NCBI GenBank assembly: GCA_027292775.1
Contig: JAPUGL010000057.1
Location: forward strand, 1 to 46,221
From: Gammaproteobacteria bacterium
GTDB taxonomy: Bacteria > Pseudomonadota > Gammaproteobacteria > Steroidobacterales > MnTg04
Direction of reading: 5' to 3'
DNA: 46,221 nucleotides
The notes beneath the pieces were generated by a model, which was not told the DNA's origin, did no database searches, and worked only from the letters and a program-made list of their open reading frames with translations. The position numbers and the translations under genes were made by a program. This document shows, piece by piece, positions 8,138 to 20,224 of the stretch (within the stretch, counting starts at the first letter, position 1; each line of letters begins with the position of its first letter).

Positions 8138-10816
8138 ATGACGGACTCTTTTGACGCACGCTCGATACTGAAAGTAGGCGACAAGGAATACCAGATTTAC
8201 CGGTTGGACGCCCTTACAGGCACCAATTACAAACGCCTGCCCTTTTCGCTGAAGATTTTGCTCGAAAACCTTCTCCGGCACGAAGATGGTTTGGAAATTA
8301 CGGCGGATGATATCGAGGCTGTGGCGAACTGGGAAGCCAGTGCCGAGCCCAGCCAGGAGATTGCTTTCACGCCGGCGCGCGTTATTTTGCAGGACTTTAC
8401 CGGGGTGCCCGCAGTGGTCGATCTCGCGGCGATGCGTGATGCCGTTGTCAGGCTCGGCGGAAAGGCCGATGACATCAACCCTCAGTCACCCGCCGAACTG
8501 GTTATCGATCACTCGGTCCAGGTCGATAATTATGGTTCAGCCGATGCACTTGACCTGAATAACATCATCGAGTTCCGACGCAACAAGGAGCGATATTCGT
8601 TCCTGCGCTGGGGACAAAACGCGTTTGACAACTTCAAAGTGGTTCCCCCCAACACCGGAATCGTTCACCAGGTCAATCTGGAGTATCTCGCACGGGTCGT
8701 CTTTGGGGTTAAAAGGGATGGAGTACTACAGGCATACCCGGACACACTGGTTGGCACCGATTCCCACACCACGATGGTGAATGGACTGGGGGTGCTTGGC
8801 TGGGGAGTCGGTGGCATTGAGGCCGAAGCGGCCATGCTGGGTCAGGCGATCACGATGTTGATCCCACAGGTCATCGGTTTCAAACTAAGCGGCAATTTGC
8901 CTGAAGGCGCCACCGCGACCGACCTGGTACTCACCGTTACCCAGATGTTGCGTGAAAAAGGCGTGGTTGGAAAATTCGTCGAATTCTTTGGCGATGGTCT
9001 GGCGAACCTGCCGCTCGCCGATCGTGCGACGCTGGCCAATATGGCGCCAGAGTTCGGCAGTACCTGCGCAATATTCCCGATCGATGGTGAGACGCTCCGT
9101 TACCTCGAATTGAGCGGACGCGATGCGCACACCATTGAATTGGTCGAAGCCTATGCCAGGGCGCAGGGTCTCTGGCGTGAAGACGGACAACCCGATGCAG
9201 ATTACAGTGACGTTCTGGAACTGGACGTAGGCAGCGTCGAACCCAGCATCGCCGGGCCGAAGCGTCCGCAGGATCGTATCGCGCTGAAATCGGCGTCCAC
9301 GGTATTTCAGGACCACCTGGCCAGGGAGACCAGCGGCAGAAAAGGTAACGGCCAGGCAGAAGTCAGCATGGATGGCGAGGACTTTGAACTTCGCGATGGG
9401 TCGGTGTTGATCGCGGCCATTACCAGCTGCACGAATACATCGAACCCGGCCGTGATGATGGCGGCTGGCATGCTGGCACGAAACGCCGCTGCAAAAGGGC
9501 TAAAAGCCAAGCCGTGGGTGAAGGGCAGCCTTGCACCGGGCTCACGGGTGGTCACCGACTACCTCGAGAAAGCGGATTTGCTGGACGATCTGGAGAAAAT
9601 GGGATTTTATCTGGTCGGTTATGGTTGCACGACATGTATCGGAAACTCCGGCCCGCTGCGACCGGAAATTCATGAAGCGGTGGTAAAAAACGACCTGGTG
9701 GGTTGTGCAGTGCTCTCGGGCAACCGAAATTTCGAGGGTCGCATTCACCCGTTGGTCAGAATGAATTTTCTCGCTTCACCGCCGCTTGTAGTGGCCTATG
9801 CGCTGGCCGGCAATATGAACGTCGACGTGGCCAACAGCTCGCTGGGAGAAGATGCGGACGGCAAGCCCGTTTATCTGCGGGATATCTGGCCCAGCCAGCG
9901 TGAAATTCACGAAATGATAAGCGCCTGCGTCAGCCGTGAAATGTTCAAGCATGAGTACGGACAGGTATTCGAAGGCGACAACAACTGGAATGGATTGAAG
10001 GTCGCCGATGGAGAACTCTACCAGTGGGAAGCGGATTCGACCTATGTCAAGAATCCACCTTATTTTGAGGGTATGACGATGGAGGCTGCGCCGGTCGACG
10101 ATATATCCGGCGCGCGAGTGCTGGCCCTGCTGGGTGACTCGGTAACCACCGACCACATTTCACCGGCAGGCAGTATTGCGAGCGACAGCCCGGCCGCCGA
10201 TTACCTGCGGGCAGAGGGCGTCAAGCCGGCCGACTTCAATTCCTACGGCTCCCGGCGCGGTAACCACGAAGTCATGATGCGCGGCACATTTGCGAATATC
10301 CGCTTGCGTAACCAGCTGGCTCCGGGCACCGAGGGCGGCTGGACCTGCTATCAACCTGCTGGCGATCAAATGTCCATCTACGAAGCAGCCATGCGATATC
10401 GTAAAGAGGAAACTCCACTGGTCGTAATCGCCGGAAAGGAATACGGTACCGGCTCCTCTCGCGACTGGGCGGCCAAGGGAACCAAACTGCTCGGCGTGCG
10501 GGCGGTAATCGCAGAAAGTTATGAGCGAATCCATCGTTCTAACCTGATCGGAATGGGTGTATTGCCGCTGCAGTTCCTGGATGGAGAAAATGCGGGAAAA
10601 CTCGGTATCACGGGCCAGGAGAGTTTCACGATCAACGGCCTGGGCGACCCGCATGCGGAATCGGTAAGTGTGCTCGCGACGGCGGAATCGGGCGAGACGA
10701 TACGTTTTTCCGCGCGGGTCCGCATCGACACGCCAAAAGAACGTGAGTACTACACGAATGGAGGTATTCTCCACTACGTTTTGCGCCAATTGGCGGGGCG
10801 GAAAAAAGCAGCCTAA
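8138..10816 (+). CDS. acnA: Aconitate hydratase AcnA
   Basis: 892 aa; [76 protein letters not shown]. Confidence 0.97.
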   Translation: MTDSFDARSILKVGDKEYQIYRLDALTGTNYKRLPFSLKILLENLLRHEDGLEITADDIEAVANWEASAEPSQEIAFTPARVILQDFTGVPAVVDLAAMRDAVVRLGGKADDINPQSPAELVIDHSVQVDNYGSADALDLNNIIEFRRNKERYSFLRWGQNAFDNFKVVPPNTGIVHQVNLEYLARVVFGVKRDGVLQAYPDTLVGTDSHTTMVNGLGVLGWGVGGIEAEAAMLGQAITMLIPQVIGFKLSGNLPEGATATDLVLTVTQMLREKGVVGKFVEFFGDGLANLPLADRATLANMAPEFGSTCAIFPIDGETLRYLELSGRDAHTIELVEAYARAQGLWREDGQPDADYSDVLELDVGSVEPSIAGPKRPQDRIALKSASTVFQDHLARETSGRKGNGQAEVSMDGEDFELRDGSVLIAAITSCTNTSNPAVMMAAGMLARNAAAKGLKAKPWVKGSLAPGSRVVTDYLEKADLLDDLEKMGFYLVGYGCTTCIGNSGPLRPEIHEAVVKNDLVGCAVLSGNRNFEGRIHPLVRMNFLASPPLVVAYALAGNMNVDVANSSLGEDADGKPVYLRDIWPSQREIHEMISACVSREMFKHEYGQVFEGDNNWNGLKVADGELYQWEADSTYVKNPPYFEGMTMEAAPVDDISGARVLALLGDSVTTDHISPAGSIASDSPAADYLRAEGVKPADFNSYGSRRGNHEVMMRGTFANIRLRNQLAPGTEGGWTCYQPAGDQMSIYEAAMRYRKEETPLVVIAGKEYGTGSSRDWAAKGTKLLGVRAVIAESYERIHRSNLIGMGVLPLQFLDGENAGKLGITGQESFTINGLGDPHAESVSVLATAESGETIRFSARVRIDTPKEREYYTNGGILHYVLRQLAGRKKAA

Positions 10817-10827
10817 TGCGGGCCTGC

Positions 10828-10973
10828 CCACATATATCACCAGGGATCGCGGATTCTGGGTGAAGGCTCGGGCGGCTGAGGGCGGGGCTGGAGCGAAACC
10901 CATAGCGGTGACTATGGGTTGAGTGAAGACCAAGCTCAGCTGTCCGAGAACCAGCCAGGGTCACGATAGGTGG
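10828..10973. repeat. Large imperfect palindrome (central AACCCATAG-CGGTGA-CTATGGGTT)
   Basis: Perfect 9+9 core arms at 10897-10905 / 10912-10920; weaker flanking pairing on both sides. Confidence 0.5.
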
Positions 10974-11064
10974 ACACCGGAGTAAAAACTGTAATCAGCA
11001 ATCAACGGATCGATGCCTAAATCTTCCGTTTCTTACACTCTGGCGGCTACCGCCCTGGTGAAAT

Positions 11065-11823
11065 ATGCGGGCTGACATCCCCGGCGAGTTAACGAAGCGA
11101 CTGGCGGCGGCACAAAGCGTGTGCGTTCTTACCGGCTCCGGCGTATCGGCGGAAAGTGGTGTGCCAACCTTTCGCGATGCGCAGACTGGACTGTGGGCGA
11201 AATTTCAACCGGAAGAGCTCGCTACGATGGAGGCTTTCCAGCGGGATCCATCGTTGGTCTGGGAATGGTATCAATGGCGCAGGAAGCTGGTGCGCCAGGC
11301 CAGGCCAAACCCGGCCCATTCCGCGCTGGCCGACCTGGAGCAGATGTTCCCCCATTTCAGCCTGATCTCGCAGAACGTTGACGGTCTGCACCAGGCGGCG
11401 GGCAGCCGGAATATGATCGAATTTCACGGCAATATCATGCGGACGATCTGCGCCGATGAAGGCTGCGTGATTGAGGACTATGACGCCAGTGAGTCGCCCC
11501 CACCCTGCCCCAACTGTGGCGCATATTTACGTCCGGACGTAGTCTGGTTTGGAGAGCAAATAGACAAGCAGGCCCTTGACGCAGCTATCGCATATGCAAG
11601 TGCCTGTGACGTGTTTTTCGCCATTGGCACATCGGCGCAGGTTCAGCCTGCCGCGGGGCTCGCGGAACTCGCGATTCAGTCGGGTGCCTGTATGGTCGAA
11701 ATAAATCCGCAGCAGACTTTGCTAAGCGATCGTGTTAGCTATGCGATTCATGGCAACGCGGCCCAGGTTTTGCCAGCGCTCATCCGGGCACTGCGCGGCC
11801 GTTTCCGCGAGCGTAAACAATAA
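11065..11823 (+). CDS. cobB: SIR2-family NAD-dependent protein deacylase
   Basis: VLTGSGVSAESGVPTFRDAQTGLW, SQNVDGLHQAAGS, CPNCGAYLRPDVVWFGE. Confidence 0.92.
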   Translation: MRADIPGELTKRLAAAQSVCVLTGSGVSAESGVPTFRDAQTGLWAKFQPEELATMEAFQRDPSLVWEWYQWRRKLVRQARPNPAHSALADLEQMFPHFSLISQNVDGLHQAAGSRNMIEFHGNIMRTICADEGCVIEDYDASESPPPCPNCGAYLRPDVVWFGEQIDKQALDAAIAYASACDVFFAIGTSAQVQPAAGLAELAIQSGACMVEINPQQTLLSDRVSYAIHGNAAQVLPALIRALRGRFRERKQ

Positions 11824-11845
11824 GCCTGCCAGAGGTGCATAACTC

Positions 11846-12667
11846 ATGACGACATTGGAAGGAAAGACTCTTTTTATCACCGGCGCGAGCCGTGGTATTG
11901 GCAGGGCGATCGCTTGTCGAGCGGCGCGTGACGGCGCAAACATCGTGATCGCCGCAAAATCTGAACGCCCGCACGCGAAACTTCCCGGCACTATTTCCAG
12001 TGTTGCGAAAGAAATAGAACAAGCTGGCGGCAACGCACTGCCGATCAGGACTGATATCCGCGACGAAGCACAGGTGAGCGCAGCGGTTGACCAGGCGGTT
12101 GGTCATTTTGGCGGCATCGATATGCTGGTCAACAATGCCAGCGCGATCTACCTGGCAGGTACTCTGGACACGCCGATGAAACGCTTTGACCTGATGTTTG
12201 ACGTCAATGTGCGGGGGACTTACCTGTGTTCCCAGACCTGTTTGCCGCATCTCTTGAAATCTGAATGCTCGAAGATACTCAATCTGGCGCCGCCACCCAA
12301 CCTGGACCCGAGGTGGTTTAAAGAGCATGTCGCATATTCTATCGCCAAGTACGGAATGAGCCTGTGTGTGCTCGGTATGGCCGAAGAGTTTGCCGACAGA
12401 GGTTTATCGGTCAGTGCGTTGTGGCCACGCACGGTGATAGCAACGGCCGCGATACAGATGTTGGGTGGACGCGTGAAACCCGAGCAATGCCGTCATCCGG
12501 AAATCGTTGCCGACGCGGCTCATCTGATTTTGTCGGCTTCGGACCAAAGATACAATGGGAAGTTTCTGATCGACGAGAATGTGCTCAGGGAATCTGGCAT
12601 TAGCGATTTTTCGCGCTATTTGGTCAGCCCGGGCACCGCACTGGCGCCCGATTTGTTTCTAGACTAA
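11846..12667 (+). CDS. Short-chain dehydrogenase/reductase (HSDL2-like)
   Basis: TGASRGIGRAIA, NNASAIYLAGT, YSIAKYGMSLCVLGMAEEF. Confidence 0.9.
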   Translation: MTTLEGKTLFITGASRGIGRAIACRAARDGANIVIAAKSERPHAKLPGTISSVAKEIEQAGGNALPIRTDIRDEAQVSAAVDQAVGHFGGIDMLVNNASAIYLAGTLDTPMKRFDLMFDVNVRGTYLCSQTCLPHLLKSECSKILNLAPPPNLDPRWFKEHVAYSIAKYGMSLCVLGMAEEFADRGLSVSALWPRTVIATAAIQMLGGRVKPEQCRHPEIVADAAHLILSASDQRYNGKFLIDENVLRESGISDFSRYLVSPGTALAPDLFLD

Positions 12668-12692
12668 ATTGCTTCGGGCAGGAGCGGAAATA

Positions 12693-13700
12693 ATGAAAAA
12701 CATGTGGCAATGGCAGGAACCCGGTACGGAGAAAAGTCCGTGGCTGATCGGTGCCGGTGTTGCGCTCGCAGTCTTGCTCGTCATTATTCTTGTGCTGGCC
12801 TTCTGGTGGTCACGCGCGCCAAAACCGTTCTGGGTGACATCGGATGTATCCGGGCAACGCGCACCAATCGGTTTTTCCACGACCCAGACGCTGATCGAAG
12901 TGACCGAACTACTCCTCGACAAGCCGGGGGGGTTTCTGAGTAACGACATCGCCCCTCCCGGAATTTTTCTCGACAACATTCCAAGCTGGGAATTCGGTGT
13001 CGTGGTGCAGGTGCGCGATCTCGCCCGGGCCCTGCGAAATGACTACAGCCGCTCTCAGTCACAGTCGACGGAAGACGTCGATCTCGCTCGCGCGGAACCC
13101 GTACTGAATTACGATCACAACTCATGGATGCTGCCATCGAGTGAGGGGCAGTACCGGAAAGGAATTCGTTATCTCAAAGCCTATCGTGATCGCCTCAGCG
13201 ACCCGGGAAACCCTAACGCCCAGTTTTACGCACGGGCGGACAATTTCCGGGAATGGCTGGCGGTGGTTGAGAAAAGGTTGGGCAGTTTGTCTCAAAGACT
13301 CAGTGCCAGTGTCGGGCAGGTTCGGGTAAACACCGATCTTGCCGGTGAACGGGCCGCGGAAAACACCGATATTCTGCCCGACTACGTTTCGGTCAAAACG
13401 CCATGGTTAAAAATCGACAACGTATTTTTTGAGGCGAGAGGAACCGCCTGGGCGCTGGTGCATTTTCTCAGGGCCGCACAGTTTGATTTCGAGGAGGTCC
13501 TCAGGGACAAGAACGCGATTGTGTCGCTGCGCCAGATCATCCGTGAACTGGAGGGCGGCCTGCGTCCCATCAACAGTCCATTGATTATGAATGGCTCGGG
13601 CTATGGAGTTTTTGCCAATCACTCACTGGTGCTTGCATCGTATCTGTCGCGCGCCAATTCGGCAGTCATCAATCTCAGGGAATTGCTGGACCAGGGATAA
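12693..13700 (+). CDS. DUF2333-like membrane-anchored protein
   Basis: Single N-terminal TM; PGGFLSNDIAPPGIFLDNIPSWEFGVVVQVRDLARALRNDYSRSQSQS resembles DUF2333; start moved from 12669 to the ATG at 12693. Confidence 0.75.
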   Translation: MKNMWQWQEPGTEKSPWLIGAGVALAVLLVIILVLAFWWSRAPKPFWVTSDVSGQRAPIGFSTTQTLIEVTELLLDKPGGFLSNDIAPPGIFLDNIPSWEFGVVVQVRDLARALRNDYSRSQSQSTEDVDLARAEPVLNYDHNSWMLPSSEGQYRKGIRYLKAYRDRLSDPGNPNAQFYARADNFREWLAVVEKRLGSLSQRLSASVGQVRVNTDLAGERAAENTDILPDYVSVKTPWLKIDNVFFEARGTAWALVHFLRAAQFDFEEVLRDKNAIVSLRQIIRELEGGLRPINSPLIMNGSGYGVFANHSLVLASYLSRANSAVINLRELLDQG

Positions 13701-13725
13701 GCACAAAGCAGCGATAGGTGCGTAC

Positions 13726-14493
13726 TCATAACTCTGTAAGCAGCCAGCCCGGTATACGGGTCCAGCCATCGTTCAGATTCCTGTCGAGCATCCTGCCTCC
13801 CGGCGAAAATTGTTCGACGAGTGCCCAAAAACGCGGCGAGTGATTCATGTGCCTGAGGTGGCACAATTCATGAATCAGCAGGTAGCGAACCAGTTCCGGT
13901 TCCAGGAACAACAGACACAAATTCAAACTGAGCGTTTTATTCGTTGAACAGCTTCCCCAGCGCGAACGCTGTGCCCGAATCTGGATTACTTTTGGACGCA
14001 AACCGGTTTTCAATGCCAATTTACCAACCGCTGGTATCATGAATGCTCGCGCCTTTCGTCTGAGCCAGTTCAACAGCGCCCGCCGCCGTGCCACATCATC
14101 ATTGGCGCCAAATACCTCGAGACCGGTTTTAGATTCAGCCACTCGCAGCCTGGCACGCGGTTTCGCGTTATAGCTGACTGACCATTCCCGATCCAGCACG
14201 GCCAGCTTGATTTGCGACGGCGGCACCGTACCCGGCTCACGGTGACGACGGCTCATTCCTTCGCAGGTTTCCCGAATCCAGGTTGCATGCGCGCTGACAA
14301 ATGATTCCACTTCCTGCGCAGGGACACGCCTGGGGACGACGATCTCGACAACTCCCGGTGGATGTACCTGGATGCTCAGGTAACGCGCTCGACTGGAGCG
14401 CCGAATTCTGAAATTTGCAACGCCTTCCACAAATTCCAGCAACGGTAGCTGGCTTGTATCTAGCGACGACGGCGGTATGTAAGAGGTCTTCAA
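13726..14493 (-). CDS. YgjP-like (DUF45) zinc metallopeptidase
   Basis: HELCHLRHMNHSPRFW zincin motif; RSRWGSCS motif. Confidence 0.85.
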   Translation of the reverse strand: MKTSYIPPSSLDTSQLPLLEFVEGVANFRIRRSSRARYLSIQVHPPGVVEIVVPRRVPAQEVESFVSAHATWIRETCEGMSRRHREPGTVPPSQIKLAVLDREWSVSYNAKPRARLRVAESKTGLEVFGANDDVARRRALLNWLRRKARAFMIPAVGKLALKTGLRPKVIQIRAQRSRWGSCSTNKTLSLNLCLLFLEPELVRYLLIHELCHLRHMNHSPRFWALVEQFSPGGRMLDRNLNDGWTRIPGWLLTEL

Positions 14494-14536
14494 TTTATGT
14501 CAAACATTAGGTATTTAAGATAACTACTTGTTTATA

Positions 14537-16606
<2,070 letters not shown>

Positions 16607-16814
16607 TCATACGACACCTTTGGCGCTCGCATACAAGCCCGCTGCTGCCGGTATAGGTTGTTGCTGACGGGTAGCAAAATCCCCTAAGCTATCCACTACT
16701 TTTAGACGGATTCCCGGGAGCGCTGATGATTCGCTGTCCATTGCAATCTACGATTTTTCATCTGTTGGTCGCGGCACGCGGCTCGCCTGCCCACAAAAAC
16801 GAACAAATTGGCCA

Positions 16815-17699
16815 ATGAGCGAAATCCTGGAAGTTCGCAACCTGGTTAAAGAATATCCCGGCATAACCGCAGTAGCCGGAATCAGTTTTTCCGTAGAGGA
16901 AGGTAGTTGTTTTGGCATGCTGGGCCCCAACGGCGCCGGTAAGACCACGACTGTGGAAATCATGGAGGGCATAAGATCGGCCAGCAGTGGAGAAATGCTT
17001 TACCGCGGAAAACCGATCGGGGCGAATTTCAGGAATGAAGCGGGAATGCAATTTCAGTCCACGGCACTGCAGGATCACCTGACCGTACGGGAATCGCTGC
17101 AGTTGTTTCACGGCCTGTACCAACACGGTGCGGATCTCGACGAATTGATCGAATCCTGCTCGCTGAAACAACTTCTCGACAGGGATAACCGTAAACTCTC
17201 AGGCGGTCAGCGTCAGCGCCTATTGCTGGCAATCGCGCTGGTCAACGATCCGACAATCTTGTTCCTTGACGAGCCCACGACTGGTCTGGATCCGCAGGCC
17301 AGGCGCAATTTCTGGGACCTGATCGAAAAAATCAAAAAACGCCGCACGACAATTCTGTTGACCACCCACTACATGGACGAAGCCTATATCCTCTGCGACA
17401 CCATCGCGATCATGGACCACGGCGAGATTATCGCGCGCGGGTCACCGGAATCGCTGCTCAAGGAGCACTTCAGCGATGTAATTATCGAACTGCCACGCGA
17501 GGCTTTTACGGTATCACCGGCAAGTTTGCCCTGGACTATTCACGAGAAAATCGATTCAGTCGAGATATCGGTCGCAAGTGTCAGCGAAGCGGTGACGAAA
17601 TTGCTCGAGCTTGGCGTCGGTATCGACCGGATAAGAATCCGGCCACGCAACCTGGAAGACCTTTTCCTCGAACTGACCGGCACGGAGCTCAGGGCATGA
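16815..17699 (+). CDS. ABC transporter ATP-binding protein
   Basis: GPNGAGKTTTVEIM Walker A, KLSGGQRQRLLLA signature, ILFLDEPTTGLD Walker B. Confidence 0.95.
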   Translation: MSEILEVRNLVKEYPGITAVAGISFSVEEGSCFGMLGPNGAGKTTTVEIMEGIRSASSGEMLYRGKPIGANFRNEAGMQFQSTALQDHLTVRESLQLFHGLYQHGADLDELIESCSLKQLLDRDNRKLSGGQRQRLLLAIALVNDPTILFLDEPTTGLDPQARRNFWDLIEKIKKRRTTILLTTHYMDEAYILCDTIAIMDHGEIIARGSPESLLKEHFSDVIIELPREAFTVSPASLPWTIHEKIDSVEISVASVSEAVTKLLELGVGIDRIRIRPRNLEDLFLELTGTELRA

Positions 17700-18715
17700 G
17701 TGCTCGAATATTGTCCATCCTGCATGCGCGAAATATCGAGTTCCTCAGGGACCGCTCGGCGCTGGGCTGGAATATCCTGTTGCCGGTGCTGCTGGTTGTC
17801 GGCATGGGCGTTATTTTTTCGGGCGATGGCAGGGCCATGTTCAAGGTCGCGGTACTCCAGGAGTCCGAAGTGGTTGACGTAACGGCGCACCCCTTCCTGC
17901 AAACGCGGTACATCGATTTCTATGCAGTCAGCGACCTGGATGATGCGTTGGCCAAATTGTCACGCCACCAGATGGACATGCTGATCAGTCCCGCCGATCA
18001 ACCACCGCAATTCTGGGTCAATGAATCGGCGCCGAAGGGCTACATACTGGAGAAGTTGATCGCCAGCACCGGCACAAGCGATTTCAGCCGTGGCACGGTT
18101 ACCGGAACCGCGATTCGTTATGTGGACTGGCTGCTACCGGGAATTCTCGGCATGAACATGATGTTCAGTTGCCTGTTTGGCGTGGGTTATGTCGTGGTTC
18201 GCTATCGCAAGAACGGCTTCCTGAAGCGACTGAAGGCGACCCCGCTGACGCCGTTCGAATTTCTAACCGCACAAGTGCTGTCGCGCCTGGTGCTGATTAT
18301 TGGTCTGACGGCGATGGTTTTCGCAGGTACCAGCTACCTGATCGGTTTCAAAACGTCGGGCAGCTATGTCGCACTAATCGTCGTTGCCACGCTGGGCGCG
18401 ACCTGCATGATTTCCACGGGATTGCTGGTAGCGGTTCGCACGGCCAGCGAAGAACTCGCCGGCGGCCTGCTCAATATGATTTCCTGGCCGATGATGTTGC
18501 TGTCGGGAGTCTGGTTTTCGCTTGAAGGAACGCCCCAGTATGTGCAGAAAATTGCCGGCCTATTTCCGCTGACACCACTGCTCAGTGCGGCCCGCCATAT
18601 CATGCTGGATGGGGCGGGCCTGTCTGAGGTGATGCCCCAGGTCATTCAGCTTGCACTCATGACCGTGGCGTTACTGGCGATCGGCGCCTGGTTGTTCCGC
18701 TGGCAAGAAGACTAA
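17696..18715 (+). CDS. ABC-2 type transporter permease
   Basis: ATGA overlap with the ATPase gene; ABC-2 permease hydrophobicity pattern. Confidence 0.92.
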   Translation: MSARILSILHARNIEFLRDRSALGWNILLPVLLVVGMGVIFSGDGRAMFKVAVLQESEVVDVTAHPFLQTRYIDFYAVSDLDDALAKLSRHQMDMLISPADQPPQFWVNESAPKGYILEKLIASTGTSDFSRGTVTGTAIRYVDWLLPGILGMNMMFSCLFGVGYVVVRYRKNGFLKRLKATPLTPFEFLTAQVLSRLVLIIGLTAMVFAGTSYLIGFKTSGSYVALIVVATLGATCMISTGLLVAVRTASEELAGGLLNMISWPMMLLSGVWFSLEGTPQYVQKIAGLFPLTPLLSAARHIMLDGAGLSEVMPQVIQLALMTVALLAIGAWLFRWQED

Positions 18716-18886
18716 AGGAGCCTGCACGGTAAAAAGTATTCCTACTGCGAAAGCGCCATAACGGTCCATTCTCCCAATCTTTTTCGTTGCATAGAACCAC
18801 TATGCGCCTCAAAAGATTGAAAAACTGCCCTCGCTCTGGCGTTTTCTCGTTGCGGAAATTTCTACCGTGCAGGCCCCTCTAGTCTT
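18708..18886. repeat. About 179-bp imperfect palindromic element with 24-nt terminal inverted arms and GCATAG-AACCA-CTATGC centre
   Basis: Arms 18708-18731 and 18863-18886 match 22/24; 6+6 central hairpin at 18789-18805 is exactly at the midpoint. Confidence 0.8.
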
Positions 18887-18898
18887 ACATCCTATTGA

Positions 18899-19261
18899 TT
18901 ATTTTCCGCCGGGTTTTTTCTTTGCCGCTTTCTTCTTGGTGGTCGTTTTGCCGGTGGCTTTGTTCTGGCCGCTTTCAACCCTGGGCCAGGCCCCGAACGG
19001 AAAAGGCAGGTACTCGTCGCTATAGCACAGAAAATCGATCACCTGACGGTAGTAAATGCCGAGCTGCCGGCCGAACTCCAGCAAGTTATCGTTACCTTTG
19101 CCGGTAATCAGCACGTGCACAAACTGTAAAACGACGACCAGCGTCAGGACGACGCTGCCAAGCCAGAAGATAAAGCCAAACAGCAACATATAGACCAGCC
19201 GTACCCAGGTATTGCGCGATGTAAGATTCTGTTCCAGTTCGCTCTTTTCGTTATCGCTCAT
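18899..19261 (-). CDS. DUF4389 family membrane protein
   Basis: 120 aa from ATG at 19261: MSDNEKSELEQNLTSRNTWVRLVYMLLFGFIFWLG..., Lys-rich tail. Confidence 0.8.
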   Translation of the reverse strand: MSDNEKSELEQNLTSRNTWVRLVYMLLFGFIFWLGSVVLTLVVVLQFVHVLITGKGNDNLLEFGRQLGIYYRQVIDFLCYSDEYLPFPFGAWPRVESGQNKATGKTTTKKKAAKKKPGGK

Positions 19262-19363
19262 TTTCCTGCCCTCGGTGTTTCTGTTGCGGGTCGGTTCCCG
19301 TGACTTCACTGGGATACAATGCCCTTCCCTGATACAAATGGTACAAGACTTTTGCCCACGCGT

Positions 19364-20152
19364 ATGCAACTTATAGACATTGGCGCCAATTTGACCCACA
19401 AAAGTTTTGACCCGGATCGCGACCAAGTCATCAGCAGAGCTCACGACGCCGGTGTTGGCCGGATGATAGTCACCGGGAGCTCGGTGCACTGCAGCCGGCA
19501 GGCCGAGGAATTGGCGGCGGGCAATCCTGGCGTCCTGTACTCGACCGCCGGCATTCATCCTCATCATGCGGCCGAAACCCAGGCTATTGATCGTGAAGCG
19601 CTGTCCGATCTGTTGCAACTGGAAACCGTTGTTGCGGCCGGTGAGTGCGGTCTGGATTACTTTCGTAACTTCTCCCCAAAAGAAGATCAGCGTCGGGTCT
19701 TCTCCATGCAACTGGAAATGGCGGCCGAGCACAAGATGCCGGTCTTTTTACACCAGCGCGATGCGCATGAAGATTTCATCGCGATATTGAAAGAATACCT
19801 GCCTGCTATCCCCCGTGCTGTGGCACATTGTTTTACCGGCGACAACGACGAACTCGATGCGTGTCTGGATCTGAATCTGTATATCGGTATCACCGGTTGG
19901 ATATGCGACGAACGCCGCGGCGGTCACCTGAAAGACATAGTCGCAAACATTCCGCTGGACCGGTTGATGGTCGAAACCGATGCACCCTATCTTCTCCCGA
20001 GGGACCTCGACCCCAAACCGGGCGGCCGTCGAAACGAGCCCATGTACCTGCCGCACATCGTGCAAAGTATCGCCGAGGCACGCGGACTTGAGACGCCTGA
20101 GCTGGTTTCGTCGACAGCCAGGACCAGCGAGCAGTTTTTCGCGCTGCCCTGA
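19364..20152 (+). CDS. tatD: TatD family Mg-dependent deoxyribonuclease
   Basis: MQLIDIGANLTHKSFDPDRD, GECGLDYFRNFSP, AHCFTG, VETDAPYLLPRD; start chosen at 19364. Confidence 0.93.
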   Translation: MQLIDIGANLTHKSFDPDRDQVISRAHDAGVGRMIVTGSSVHCSRQAEELAAGNPGVLYSTAGIHPHHAAETQAIDREALSDLLQLETVVAAGECGLDYFRNFSPKEDQRRVFSMQLEMAAEHKMPVFLHQRDAHEDFIAILKEYLPAIPRAVAHCFTGDNDELDACLDLNLYIGITGWICDERRGGHLKDIVANIPLDRLMVETDAPYLLPRDLDPKPGGRRNEPMYLPHIVQSIAEARGLETPELVSSTARTSEQFFALP

Positions 20153-20224
20153 GCGCCGATTTGGTACGCATTGTGGTCTCCCTGGGTTAAATTACCGCCA
20201 TCTCCGACTAAGGACAGATATTCC

